A stretch of DNA of 32,322 nt, taken from positions 1 to 32,322 of the IMG/VR virus record IMGVR_UViG_3300008111_000087; one strand, given 5' to 3'. The position numbers were made by a program, and so were the translations under genes. The notes below the pieces were generated by a model that was given only the letters and a program-made list of their open reading frames with translations, did not search any database and was not told the DNA's origin. This DNA comes from a virus. Shown in pieces: positions 16,957 through 24,664 of the stretch (positions are counted from its first letter, which is position 1; each line of letters begins with the position of its first letter).

Positions 16957-19900
16957 TTGAATTACGTTCCATTACACGTTCATACACACTATTCACTTAT
17001 GGATGGTGTTGCAACTCCAGAAGAGTATTGCAAGCGTGCAAAAGAAAACGGCATGACAGCCATAGCCATTACAGACCATGGTGCACTTTCTGGACATCGT
17101 CCAATGTATCGTGCAGCAAAAGCCGAGGGTATAAAGCCAATCCTTGGTATAGAAGGCTATATAACTACTAATAGATTTGACAATAGAGATAAATCAGAAA
17201 GAACTAGCCCATTAGACTTAGTTTATAATCATATTGTTATATTGGCTAAAAACCAACAAGGACTAGAAAACTTAAATAGATTAAATGAAATAGCATGGAC
17301 AGAAGGATTTTATAAAAAACCTAGAATTGATTTTGAAGTATTAGAAAAATATAAAGATGGATTGATTGTTCTGTCAGCCTGTATGTCTGGCCTTATTGCC
17401 AAAGCCTTAGAGTTTAATGAATATGCAGAGGCAAAGAGATTGCTTAAGTGGTTTAAAGATACATTTGCTGATGACTTCTATGTTGAGGTAATGCCACATA
17501 ACTCTAAAGAACTAAACAAAGAATTACTTGAGTTAGCAGACTCTATGGAAATTAAGTCAGTCGTTACACCTGATTGTCATCATTCTACAACAGATCAAAA
17601 AGTTGTACAAGAAATTATGTTACTTTTAAATACTCATGCCAAACTAGACAAAGAGGCAAAGTTTGAAAAGTCTCAAAAGATAGATGATATTATGAAACGT
17701 CTTGACTACCTATATGGTGCAGATAGACCTATGTCATTTAGATCTTTTGATATTCATTTACTTTCATACGAAGAGATGAAACAGGCTATGAATATGCAAG
17801 GGATTACTAGGGAAGATATTTATACAAATAGTATTGAAATTGCAGACAAGGTAGAAGATTATGATATTCAGTCTAATCTAGACCTATTGCCTACTAAAAT
17901 AGATGATCCACACATGGGTCTTGTTGACTTGGTTTTGAAGGGTATGACAGAAAAGGGACTATACGATATTCCAGAATACAAAGAAAGAATGCAAGAAGAG
18001 TTAGATATTATTAAAGATAAAAACTTTTCTCCATACTTCTTAATCGTATCTAATATGCTTAACTGGGCCAAAGAGCAGGGAATATTGGTTGGACCTGGTC
18101 GTGGATCAGCAGCAGGTTCACTTGTATGTTATGCACTTGGAATTACAGATGTTGATCCAATAAAATATGGACTACTATTTTTTAGGTTTATCAATCCAGA
18201 GCGTAATGACTTTCCAGATATTGACTCTGACATTGCAGACTCAAGACGTGATGAATTAAAGGTTCATTTAGAACAAGAATATAAAAACGTTGCATCAATT
18301 GCTACCTTCTTAGAATTTAGAGGAAAGGGTATTGTAAGAGACGTATCTAGAGCATTTAATATTCCTTTGTCTGATGTTAACAAAGTATTAAAGCACGTTG
18401 ATGATTGGGATGAATTTACTACAAGCAAACAGGCACAATGGTTTAGATTGAAGTATCCAGAAGTAGTTAAGTATGGAGAACAAATGAGAGGTAGAATTCG
18501 TGGAACTGGTATCCATGCTGCTGGTGTAGTAACAGCCAAAGAACCAATCTTTAAGTATGCACCAATGGAAACAAGACTGGCACCTGGAACCAAAGATAGA
18601 ATTCCAGTAGTGGCAGTTGACATGGATGAGGCAGCAAGTATTGGTCTGATCAAACTAGATGTTCTTGGATTAAAAACTTTAACTGTTATTGATGAAACAA
18701 TAAAAACTATTAAGCAAAGACATAAGATTGATATAAAACTAAAAGATATAAACTTAGACGATAAACATGTATACGATATGCTTTCAGAAGGCAAAACAAA
18801 AGGAGTGTTTCAGTGTGAAGCAACTCCGTATACAAACTTGCTTGTAAAGATGGGCGTATCTAATCTAGATGAACTAGCCGCTTCCAATGCTTTAGTAAGA
18901 CCAGGTGCTATGAACACAATTGGTAAATCGTATCTTGCAAGAAAACATGGAAAGTCAATGATTGAATATGTTCACCCAATTATGCAAGAGTTTACAAAGG
19001 ATACATATGGATGTATTCTTTACCAAGAACAGGTTATGCAGGCTTGCGTTCATCTTGGTGGAATGACAATGGCAGAAGCAGATAAAGTTAGAAAGATTAT
19101 TGGTAAGAAAAAAGACGCTAGAGAATTTGATCAATTCAAAGATAGATTCGTTACTGGTGCACAACAACACATTACGCCGTTTGTTGCAGAAGCATTATGG
19201 CAAGACTTCGAAGCACATGCTGGATACTCATTTAATAAGTCTCACGCAGTAGCATACTCAATGCTTTCATACTGGACAGCGTGGTTAAAATACTACTATC
19301 CAATTGAATTTATGTATTGCTTATTAAAGAATGAACAAGATAAAGATGCTAGAACAGAATATCTAATTGAAGCAAAAAGAATGAATATTTCTGTTAAACT
19401 CCCACATATTAATGAGTCAAACTCAGACTTCAGCATTGAAGGAAAAGGTATTAGAATGGGCCTATCTTCTGTTAAATGGATATCTGACAATGTTGCATCA
19501 AAGATAATTTCATATAGACCATACAATTCATATTCTAACTTTGCAAGCATTGCTTCTAAAAAAGGTAGTGGTATTAACGTTAGAGCAGTGGAAGCACTAA
19601 ACGCAATTGGTGCCTTGACATTTCCTGACAATCCTAGAAATGAAAAGGTTGTAAAGGAAAACTTATACGAATATTTAAACTTACCTGAATTTACTACAAG
19701 CGTGCCTCCACATTACTATGCATACATAGACGATATTGAAGACTATGATGAGCAAGGTGCTTTCATATTAATGGGTGTAGTAAAAAATATTAAACGAGGA
19801 AAAGGCTGGTCAAGGGTAGAAGTAATGGATGCTACTGGAATGGTTGGTGCATTCGATGACGAAGATACCAAGATTGAGCAAGGTAAGACTTATATATTTT

Positions 19901-20232
19901 TAATTGGATCAAACAGAATTATGGAAGCAATACAAATAGATGAAATAAAGAATTTTACAACTAATAGTTTAGTTAAGTTCTTAAATTATAAATCTTTGCC
20001 ATATAGCGGAGAAGAGTATTATGTGCTATCATTTAAGCCTAGAGTAACTAAGGCTGGAAAGAAAATGGCAAGTATGGTTGTAGTAGATGCAAATAGAGAA
20101 ATGAAACCTATTATAGTTTTCCCTAGACAATTTTCTGAGGGATATATGAAATGCGAACCAGGAACTGCAGTTAAACTCACGTTTGGCAAATCAGATGATG
20201 GTTCATTGATACTGAATGAGGTAGTTAAATAA
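16957..20232 (+). CDS. dnaE: DNA polymerase III alpha-type replicative polymerase
   Basis: 1091 residues. An N-terminal PHP domain starts at once (H7, H9, H11 in LHVHTHYSLMDG; ITDHGALSGH near 37; a PDCHHSTTDQ metal motif near 205) and appears intact, so it may have metal-dependent proofreading activity. The polymerase palm has GPGRGSAAGS at 379-388 and the catalytic pair D421/D423 in FPDIDSDIAD; the third Asp, D568, is in LIKLDVLGLKTL. Fingers motifs include GCILYQEQVMQ and KSHAVAYSMLSYWTAWLK. The C-terminus (about 930-1000, GAFILMGVVKNIKRGKGWSR) is an OB domain. TTG at 16957 is chosen because AAAGG lies 7 nt upstream and the PHP motif begins right after. It is the phage replicase. Confidence 0.95.
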   Translation: MNYVPLHVHTHYSLMDGVATPEEYCKRAKENGMTAIAITDHGALSGHRPMYRAAKAEGIKPILGIEGYITTNRFDNRDKSERTSPLDLVYNHIVILAKNQQGLENLNRLNEIAWTEGFYKKPRIDFEVLEKYKDGLIVLSACMSGLIAKALEFNEYAEAKRLLKWFKDTFADDFYVEVMPHNSKELNKELLELADSMEIKSVVTPDCHHSTTDQKVVQEIMLLLNTHAKLDKEAKFEKSQKIDDIMKRLDYLYGADRPMSFRSFDIHLLSYEEMKQAMNMQGITREDIYTNSIEIADKVEDYDIQSNLDLLPTKIDDPHMGLVDLVLKGMTEKGLYDIPEYKERMQEELDIIKDKNFSPYFLIVSNMLNWAKEQGILVGPGRGSAAGSLVCYALGITDVDPIKYGLLFFRFINPERNDFPDIDSDIADSRRDELKVHLEQEYKNVASIATFLEFRGKGIVRDVSRAFNIPLSDVNKVLKHVDDWDEFTTSKQAQWFRLKYPEVVKYGEQMRGRIRGTGIHAAGVVTAKEPIFKYAPMETRLAPGTKDRIPVVAVDMDEAASIGLIKLDVLGLKTLTVIDETIKTIKQRHKIDIKLKDINLDDKHVYDMLSEGKTKGVFQCEATPYTNLLVKMGVSNLDELAASNALVRPGAMNTIGKSYLARKHGKSMIEYVHPIMQEFTKDTYGCILYQEQVMQACVHLGGMTMAEADKVRKIIGKKKDAREFDQFKDRFVTGAQQHITPFVAEALWQDFEAHAGYSFNKSHAVAYSMLSYWTAWLKYYYPIEFMYCLLKNEQDKDARTEYLIEAKRMNISVKLPHINESNSDFSIEGKGIRMGLSSVKWISDNVASKIISYRPYNSYSNFASIASKKGSGINVRAVEALNAIGALTFPDNPRNEKVVKENLYEYLNLPEFTTSVPPHYYAYIDDIEDYDEQGAFILMGVVKNIKRGKGWSRVEVMDATGMVGAFDDEDTKIEQGKTYIFLIGSNRIMEAIQIDEIKNFTTNSLVKFLNYKSLPYSGEEYYVLSFKPRVTKAGKKMASMVVVDANREMKPIIVFPRQFSEGYMKCEPGTAVKLTFGKSDDGSLILNEVVK

Positions 20233-21239
20233 TGTCAATACAGATAGAAGAATTTCTGTCACAACTAGATCCTAATCTAAGAAAAAGATTAAGTAATGCA
20301 ACAGACGTTGAAGTTAAAAAACAAAAGACACCAAGCATAAGTCTTAACAATGCACTCAAAGGTGGGTTTGCATATGGAAGACAAGTAATGATTTGGGGAA
20401 ACAAATCTGCTGGTAAATCTTCATTCTGCTTACAGATGATTGGTGAAGCACAAAAGGAAGGCAAACTATGTGCCTGGATTGATGCTGAGCAGTCATTTGA
20501 TCCAGAATGGGCTAAAAAACTTGGGGTAGATACAGATAAATTAGTATACTCTGCTGCTAAGACTATTAATGATATGGTTGATGTTGCTACTCAACTAATG
20601 AAGGCAAAGATAGATATTATTATTGTAGATTCTATATCTGCTCTATTGCCTGCTATTTATTTTGAAAAAGACTCAGATGAATTAAAGGCTTTAGAAAATA
20701 CCAAACAAATTGGTGCTGAAGCAAAGGATATGACTAACGCTGTTAAGATGCTTAACTATGCTAATAATCAAGATGGCCAAACACTGTTAGTCTTAATATC
20801 TCAATTAAGAAATAATATTGGTGCAATGTATGCGTCACACATGCCAACAGGAGGCTTAGCAGTCAAGTTCTTCTCTAGCACTGTAGTAAAACTATGGTCA
20901 AGTGATTCTGATAACAATGCACTAAAGTCAAAGATTGCAGTTGGAGATAAATTAATTGAAGGAAAAGTAGGCAGAAAAGTTAATTGGCATATTGACTTTA
21001 ATAAAACTGGCCCAGGATTCCTTGCTGGCGAATATGACTTTTATTTTGAAGGCGACACAATCGGAGTAGACAAAGTAGCCGATCTTGTAGATACAGCAGA
21101 ACTTCTAGGAACCATTGAAAAGGGTGGGGCTTGGTATACGGTCTTAGGTGAAAGATTGCAGGGTAGAGCCAAAGTAATTGAATATCTAAAAGAAAATCCA
21201 GAGAAACTAAAAGAACTTGAATCAACAATCAACGCCTAA
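20232..21239 (+). CDS. recA: RecA recombinase
   Basis: 335 residues, TAATG-coupled to the polymerase. The P-loop is GNKSAGKS (56-63), the RecA glutamate is E86 in WIDAEQSFDP, and Walker B is IIIVDSISALLP with D133. The L1/L2 DNA-binding area includes QLRNNIGAMYASHMPTGG with the conserved Gln and Gly. It should form filaments on single-stranded DNA and drive strand exchange for replication restart and repair. The C-terminal acidic lobe of bacterial RecA is short (ENPEKLKELESTINA). Genes for a Holliday-junction-type nuclease, a Cas4-like nuclease and a RuvC-like enzyme follow, making a recombination cassette. Confidence 0.95.
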   Translation: MSIQIEEFLSQLDPNLRKRLSNATDVEVKKQKTPSISLNNALKGGFAYGRQVMIWGNKSAGKSSFCLQMIGEAQKEGKLCAWIDAEQSFDPEWAKKLGVDTDKLVYSAAKTINDMVDVATQLMKAKIDIIIVDSISALLPAIYFEKDSDELKALENTKQIGAEAKDMTNAVKMLNYANNQDGQTLLVLISQLRNNIGAMYASHMPTGGLAVKFFSSTVVKLWSSDSDNNALKSKIAVGDKLIEGKVGRKVNWHIDFNKTGPGFLAGEYDFYFEGDTIGVDKVADLVDTAELLGTIEKGGAWYTVLGERLQGRAKVIEYLKENPEKLKELESTINA

Positions 21240-21387
21240 CTATACTTTATATAATGGTAAGTTTGTTTGCCATACATGCAAAGAAATAGTTCCTAAAGCA
21301 AGAATGTATGCAGAAAAAGGAGATCTTACTTGGATGTGCTCTCAAAAGCACTTATCAAAAGTAACTTTTCCACAGAAGGGATATTAA
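21217..21387 (+). CDS. Tiny zinc-finger protein overlapping recA end, 56 aa
   Basis: Short frame starting with TTG inside the end of recA and ending in a TAATG junction with the next gene. It carries C18-x2-C21 (VCHTCKEIV) and C41-x3-H45 (WMCSQKHL), a plausible CCCH zinc finger. The Shine-Dalgarno is weak (AAAGAAC), although a TATAAT lies at 21250-21255 inside the frame. The metal ligands and exact abutment with the next gene argue that it is real. An upstream TTG extension of the next gene (21330) is a shadow of this frame. Confidence 0.6.
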   Translation: MNQQSTPNYTLYNGKFVCHTCKEIVPKARMYAEKGDLTWMCSQKHLSKVTFPQKGY

Positions 21388-21677
21388 TGAGCGAGCGTTC
21401 TGAACTAAAACGTATTGGTGCAAAGCCACACGTTAATTCAGGTAGAGGGCCAGTCAAGGCTGATGGATCACTGGATGACTTCGTAGTAGATGTCAAAGAG
21501 TATTCTAAATCCTATTCCATCAGCCAAGACTCATGGGCAAAAATTGTGTCAGACACAATGAGAGTGGATAGAAAAAAGAATCCAGCACTTATGGTAGTTC
21601 TAGGTTCAAAGCATAAAAAGGTAAGACTTGCTATAATTGAGTGGGAAGTATTTGAACAGTTAAGAGAAAAAGAGTAA
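21387..21677 (+). CDS. Putative Holliday-junction resolvase-like PD-(D/E)XK nuclease, 96 aa
   Basis: Starts at ATG 21387 (TAATG with the previous gene), with AGAAGGG six nt upstream. The small fold fits Hjc-type nucleases: E3 in the first helix, SGRGPVKADGSLDD (18-31) providing an early Asp, and DVK (35-37) as the catalytic D/E-x-K, followed by KEYSKSYSISQDSWAKI, which resembles the Lys/Ser helix seen in this family. The end has strands PALMVVLGS and VRLAIIEW. It would cut branched DNA before packaging. Confidence is moderate, since the motif spacing is judged by eye. Confidence 0.65.
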   Translation: MSERSELKRIGAKPHVNSGRGPVKADGSLDDFVVDVKEYSKSYSISQDSWAKIVSDTMRVDRKKNPALMVVLGSKHKKVRLAIIEWEVFEQLREKE

Positions 21678-21988
21678 TGGAAACAACAGTAGAGTTATTA
21701 AATAAGTTAACATCTTTTAATGAGATGTCAGAGTATATGAGTGATGAGGAGTTTACCAAGACCCTCACTGTCGTAGCAAAATTAATAGCAAACCCAGATG
21801 TGCCTGCTGCAAAAGCAACGCTATTGATTACCCAATTGCAAGCCTACTCAGCAAAGTTTGCAATGTTGGCTGCATGGTATTCACATGTTAAAAAAGATGA
21901 TAGATCAAAGAAAAATATGTACTATGCAGTAAGAGAAGCAACCGACAAACTGGTCGATGCCCTTAAATACAGTGTGAGGAATTTCTAA
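21677..21988 (+). CDS. Unknown helical protein in recombination cassette, 103 aa
   Basis: TAATG-coupled on both sides. The whole protein looks alpha-helical (VELLNKLTSFNEMSEYMSDE, KATLLITQLQAYSAKFAMLA, YYAVREATDKLVDALKYSV), with Trp and Tyr in the middle (AAWYSHVKK). No cysteine cluster, membrane helix or catalytic motif. Position between the resolvase-like and Cas4-like genes suggests a structural partner of one of them, as inference only. Confidence 0.55.
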   Translation: METTVELLNKLTSFNEMSEYMSDEEFTKTLTVVAKLIANPDVPAAKATLLITQLQAYSAKFAMLAAWYSHVKKDDRSKKNMYYAVREATDKLVDALKYSVRNF

Positions 21989-22764
21989 TGGCGAAAACGC
22001 TACTACAAAAGATTATTAAAAAGGTTGATACAGGAACTGTAGATTTAAAAAAAATAACAGATGCTATCAACAATGGATATCTATTAAATACAGCAGATAA
22101 ACCTGCCTACTCTAAAAAGTATTCATTTGCTCCGTCTAAGTTAGTTTGGAACGAAGGAACTTGTCCTAGATACTGGTATTTAGCATTTGAAGGCAATGAG
22201 TTTGAAAATAAGAATGATGGTCCAAGTATTGCTAACATGCAGTCTGGAACAGATGCTCATACAAGAATTGGCAAGGCATTAGAAAAAACAGGAATAGTTA
22301 AATGGCTAGAACAAGAGGTTAAATATGACAACCCTCCTATCTATGGATACTGCGATGGCCTTTTTACCATTGATAATGAAGATGTTTTAATAGAAATCAA
22401 AACAACAAATGATACAGCATTTGAGTATAGAAAACAAACAAATAGCCCAAGCAAGAGTAATAGAATGCAACTACTAATGTATATGAAGATTTTAAATTAT
22501 TCATTAGGTGCTATTGTTTATGAAAATAAAAATACTCATGAAATATTAACACTTCCAGTAGTTCCAACTAGCGAAGATGTTGAATCAGTAAACAAAATGT
22601 TTGATTGGATGATTAGAGTTAGAAAAGCATTTGAAGATAAACAGTTACCAGAAAGAATTTCTAGACAGGGAACTAAGATGTGTGCTGCTTGTCCATTAGA
22701 AAAGGTTTGTGACTCTAGAGAAAAGGGTGTCATAAAAATTGAAAAGAGGAAAGATTTTGAATGA
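21988..22764 (+). CDS. Cas4/RecB-like PD-(D/E)XK exonuclease with Fe-S cysteines
   Basis: 258 residues. The nuclease core is H91 (DAHTRIG), D123 (GYCDGLF), E136-x-K138 (LIEIKTTN) and Q161/Y165 (QLLMYM), the complete RecB/Cas4 motif set. Four cysteines, C59 near the N-terminus and C232, C235 and C241 near the C-terminus, match the 4Fe-4S iron-staple of Cas4 and AddB. Expected activity is single-strand exonuclease/DNA end resection feeding RecA, whose gene is four upstream. No CRISPR array or Cas1/2 is present, so a recombination role is preferred over spacer acquisition. The ATG overlaps the previous stop (TAATG). Confidence 0.88.
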   Translation: MAKTLLQKIIKKVDTGTVDLKKITDAINNGYLLNTADKPAYSKKYSFAPSKLVWNEGTCPRYWYLAFEGNEFENKNDGPSIANMQSGTDAHTRIGKALEKTGIVKWLEQEVKYDNPPIYGYCDGLFTIDNEDVLIEIKTTNDTAFEYRKQTNSPSKSNRMQLLMYMKILNYSLGAIVYENKNTHEILTLPVVPTSEDVESVNKMFDWMIRVRKAFEDKQLPERISRQGTKMCAACPLEKVCDSREKGVIKIEKRKDFE

Positions 22765-23057
22765 CAACAAAACACTGCGAGTGGTGTGATAAGGCGTTTG
22801 AAACAAAAAGCAAAAATCAAATTTATTGCGGTGTTGAGTGTAGAACTTTGGCAACCAAAGAAAAGATTACTAAAAGATATAAACTAACCAAAGCCAAAGA
22901 AAGAGTTGGCAAGGATAGAAGATGTGCAGGTGGTTGTGGAACATTGCTTAACATATATAACGATGAGTCATTTTGTGATCAATGTTTGGTAAATTGGAAA
23001 AAGGTAGATAAAACTTTGAAAGAGATAAAGGATTTTTTTGATTATGAGCAAAACTAA
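22761..23057 (+). CDS. Double zinc-finger protein, 98 aa
   Basis: Start overlaps the nuclease stop (ATGA). Two cysteine quartets are visible: C6/C9/C23/C27 (CEWC, YCGVEC) and C55/C59/C72/C75 (CAGGC, FCDQC), joined by a basic linker (KRYKLTKAKERVGKDRR). The first resembles the MYM/FCS or HNH-associated treble-clef pattern. The C-terminus is a charged helix. Nucleic-acid binding is likely; a specific function is not evident. It overlaps the RuvC-like gene by 14 nt. Confidence 0.75.
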   Translation: MTTKHCEWCDKAFETKSKNQIYCGVECRTLATKEKITKRYKLTKAKERVGKDRRCAGGCGTLLNIYNDESFCDQCLVNWKKVDKTLKEIKDFFDYEQN

Positions 23058-23655
23058 ATTAAGGTATATTGGTAACCCAAAAACTATACTTGCTATTGAT
23101 GCTTCTACTAACTCAATGGCATTTTCTTTGTTCTCAGAAAGAGAGTTAATTAAATATGGCAAGGTAAACTTTCATGGTAATCACGTATACGAAAGAACTG
23201 GCGATGCTACTAGAAAGATTAGTCAGTTTCTAAAAGACTTTAAGATTGATGCAATAGTTGTTGAGTCAGCAATTTATACTAACTCACAAAATACTGCAAT
23301 AACACTATCACTAGTTCAGGGTGCAATACTTGGAGCAAGCCAAATGTTTAATAAGGCACCAATAGTTTCATGCTCGCCAGTATCTTGGCAATCTTGGATA
23401 GGAAACGGTAGACTTAAAAAAGAAGAAAAACTTGCTATTAGAGATCTATATGGACACGATAAATCTTATTCGTTTTATAAAGCCAGAGAAAGAGAAATGA
23501 GAAAAACAAGAACTATAAATAAAGTTAATATACAGTTTGATTTAAAAGTTGACGATGATGACGTTGCCGACTCAATTGCAATTGGATGGTATGCATCTGA
23601 AAATTGGCATAAACTGGTAGATCAACCACATAATCTTGACAAGGGCAAGGGGTAG
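23044..23655 (+). CDS. RuvC-like Holliday junction resolvase
   Basis: 203 residues from ATG 23044 (a TTG two codons earlier is possible; AAAGGA lies upstream of both). RNase-H fold with catalytic acids: D19 in TILAIDASTNSMAFS, E74 in AIVVESAIY, and D170-D173/D176 in KVDDDDVADSIAI. It should resolve four-way junctions before packaging. It is the second predicted junction-processing enzyme of this phage beside the small PD-(D/E)XK protein at 21387. The segment KKEEKLAIRDLYGHDKSY has a helical, basic look suited to DNA binding. Confidence 0.82.
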   Translation: MSKTKLRYIGNPKTILAIDASTNSMAFSLFSERELIKYGKVNFHGNHVYERTGDATRKISQFLKDFKIDAIVVESAIYTNSQNTAITLSLVQGAILGASQMFNKAPIVSCSPVSWQSWIGNGRLKKEEKLAIRDLYGHDKSYSFYKAREREMRKTRTINKVNIQFDLKVDDDDVADSIAIGWYASENWHKLVDQPHNLDKGKG

Positions 23656-23662
23656 TGGTAAA

Positions 23663-23812
23663 ATGAAGTTATATACAAGTGAAGTTTGGTTAAAGAAAAG
23701 GTATCAAGTTGATAAGAAAAGTCCTGAACAAATTGCAAAAGAGTGTGGAACATCTGTTGAAACTATATACGTATATCTTGCCAAGTTTGGCCTTAGAAAG
23801 TCGAAGAGGTAA
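23663..23812 (+). CDS. Mini helix-turn-helix protein, 49 aa
   Basis: Short gene filling the 159-nt gap before the next gene. Residues 20-46 (SPEQIAKECGTSVETIYVYL then AKFGLRK) fit a homeodomain-like helix-turn-helix, with a basic tail (RKSKR). A weak AAGGGG-like purine run lies about 10-15 nt upstream, and the stop is two nt before the next ATG. A TGGTAAAAT promoter-like match overlaps the start codon itself and is probably chance. Likely a small DNA-binding regulator; its position just before the packaging genes could be relevant. Confidence 0.65.
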   Translation: MKLYTSEVWLKKRYQVDKKSPEQIAKECGTSVETIYVYLAKFGLRKSKR

Positions 23813-23814
23813 AA

Positions 23815-24150
23815 ATGGCAGATTATAAGTATCCAGATTTTGAAAAACAACTTGAAGATCGCATGAAGTTTATTCGTGATATCTCAACCCAAGCACCTGC
23901 GGGTAGAAAGATATTAGATGAATGTCTAGATATAGCAGAACTACTTATTAATAAGAATAATTCATATGGTAGTTCATATAGTCATCCTATTAATATATTT
24001 AGTAAATCTACCCCCAAAGAACAAATTTATATTCGTATTGATGATAAACTTAATAGAATCCATAAGGGTAAAGAATATGCATCTGAAGATACTATCTTAG
24101 ACCTTATTGGATATCTTGTATTATTAAGGACACTAGACAATGAACGATGA
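23815..24150 (+). CDS. DUF1599/Nmad1-like nucleotide-modification-associated protein, 111 aa
   Basis: The segment KNNSYGSSYSHPINIFSK, then IYIRIDDKLNRIHKGKEY and EDTILDLIGYLVLLRTL matches the pattern of the DUF1599 family (nucleotide modification associated domain 1, MazG-like helical fold): a Tyr-Gly after a helix, a K-x2-R-I helix and a D-x3-D-x-I-G-Y helix near the C-terminus. Members occur in phages near nucleotide metabolism or modified-base genes. AAGAGG is 5 nt before the ATG. No modified-base synthesis enzyme is seen in this window, so the substrate is unknown. Confidence 0.65.
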   Translation: MADYKYPDFEKQLEDRMKFIRDISTQAPAGRKILDECLDIAELLINKNNSYGSSYSHPINIFSKSTPKEQIYIRIDDKLNRIHKGKEYASEDTILDLIGYLVLLRTLDNER

Positions 24151-24664
24151 TTTAGTAAAACATTTAGACTTGGTAAATCAGGTTGCAGCAGAGTATCTTA
24201 AAGGATCTGATGCTTCTCAAATATCAAAAGATTTAGTTATACCACGTCAAAAAGTTTTAAACCTACTAAATGACTGGCGTTCAATGGTCTCTAATAACCA
24301 GGCCATTCATGCACGTGCTAAGGAAGCACTTGCTGGTGCTGACCAACATTACTCATCTTTAATTAAAAAAACATATGAAGTTATTGACGCTGCAGACTCT
24401 ACTGCAAATCTTACAGCCAAAACAACCGCTATTAAACTAATAGCAGATATTGAAAGTAAAAGACTTGAAATGCTACAAAAGGCAGGACTGCTAGATAATA
24501 AAGAAATAGCAGAACAAATTATTGAAATGGAAAGAAAGCAAGAAGTATTAATGAAGATATTAAAAGAAGTTGCCTCAAAACATCCAGAAGTCCGTGAAGA
24601 AATAATGCGTAGATTGTCTGAGATTCAAACGGAGGTAGTTATAATTGACTCCGACACCGATTGA
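24140..24664 (+). CDS. terS: Terminase small subunit (putative)
   Basis: 174 residues, overlapping the previous gene by 11 nt and the large terminase by 20 nt. Residues about 14-48 (QVAAEYLKGSDASQISKDLV, then RQKVLNLLNDWR) form a helix-turn-helix suited to pac/cos recognition. Residues 60-165 are long helices (AKTTAIKLIADIESKRLEML, IEMERKQEVLMKILKEVA) that would oligomerise, and the end (VVIIDSDTD) is acidic. Gene order directly before the large terminase supports the call. Confidence 0.8.
   Translation: MNDDLVKHLDLVNQVAAEYLKGSDASQISKDLVIPRQKVLNLLNDWRSMVSNNQAIHARAKEALAGADQHYSSLIKKTYEVIDAADSTANLTAKTTAIKLIADIESKRLEMLQKAGLLDNKEIAEQIIEMERKQEVLMKILKEVASKHPEVREEIMRRLSEIQTEVVIIDSDTD

Noticed and set aside
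18264-18794. 176-codon open frame on the - strand inside the polymerase gene
   Set aside because: Antisense shadow of a strongly supported DnaE coding sequence; no ribosome site or domain, and every supported gene here is on the + strand.
21988-22764. Cas4-like gene as part of a CRISPR-Cas adaptation system
   Set aside because: No Cas1, Cas2 or repeat-spacer array; it sits in a RecA/resolvase cassette, where RecB-like nucleases of phages belong.
23656-23664. TGGTAAAAT as a promoter for the mini-HTH gene
   Set aside because: It overlaps the ATG at 23663, so transcription would begin after the start codon; at best it serves the next gene.
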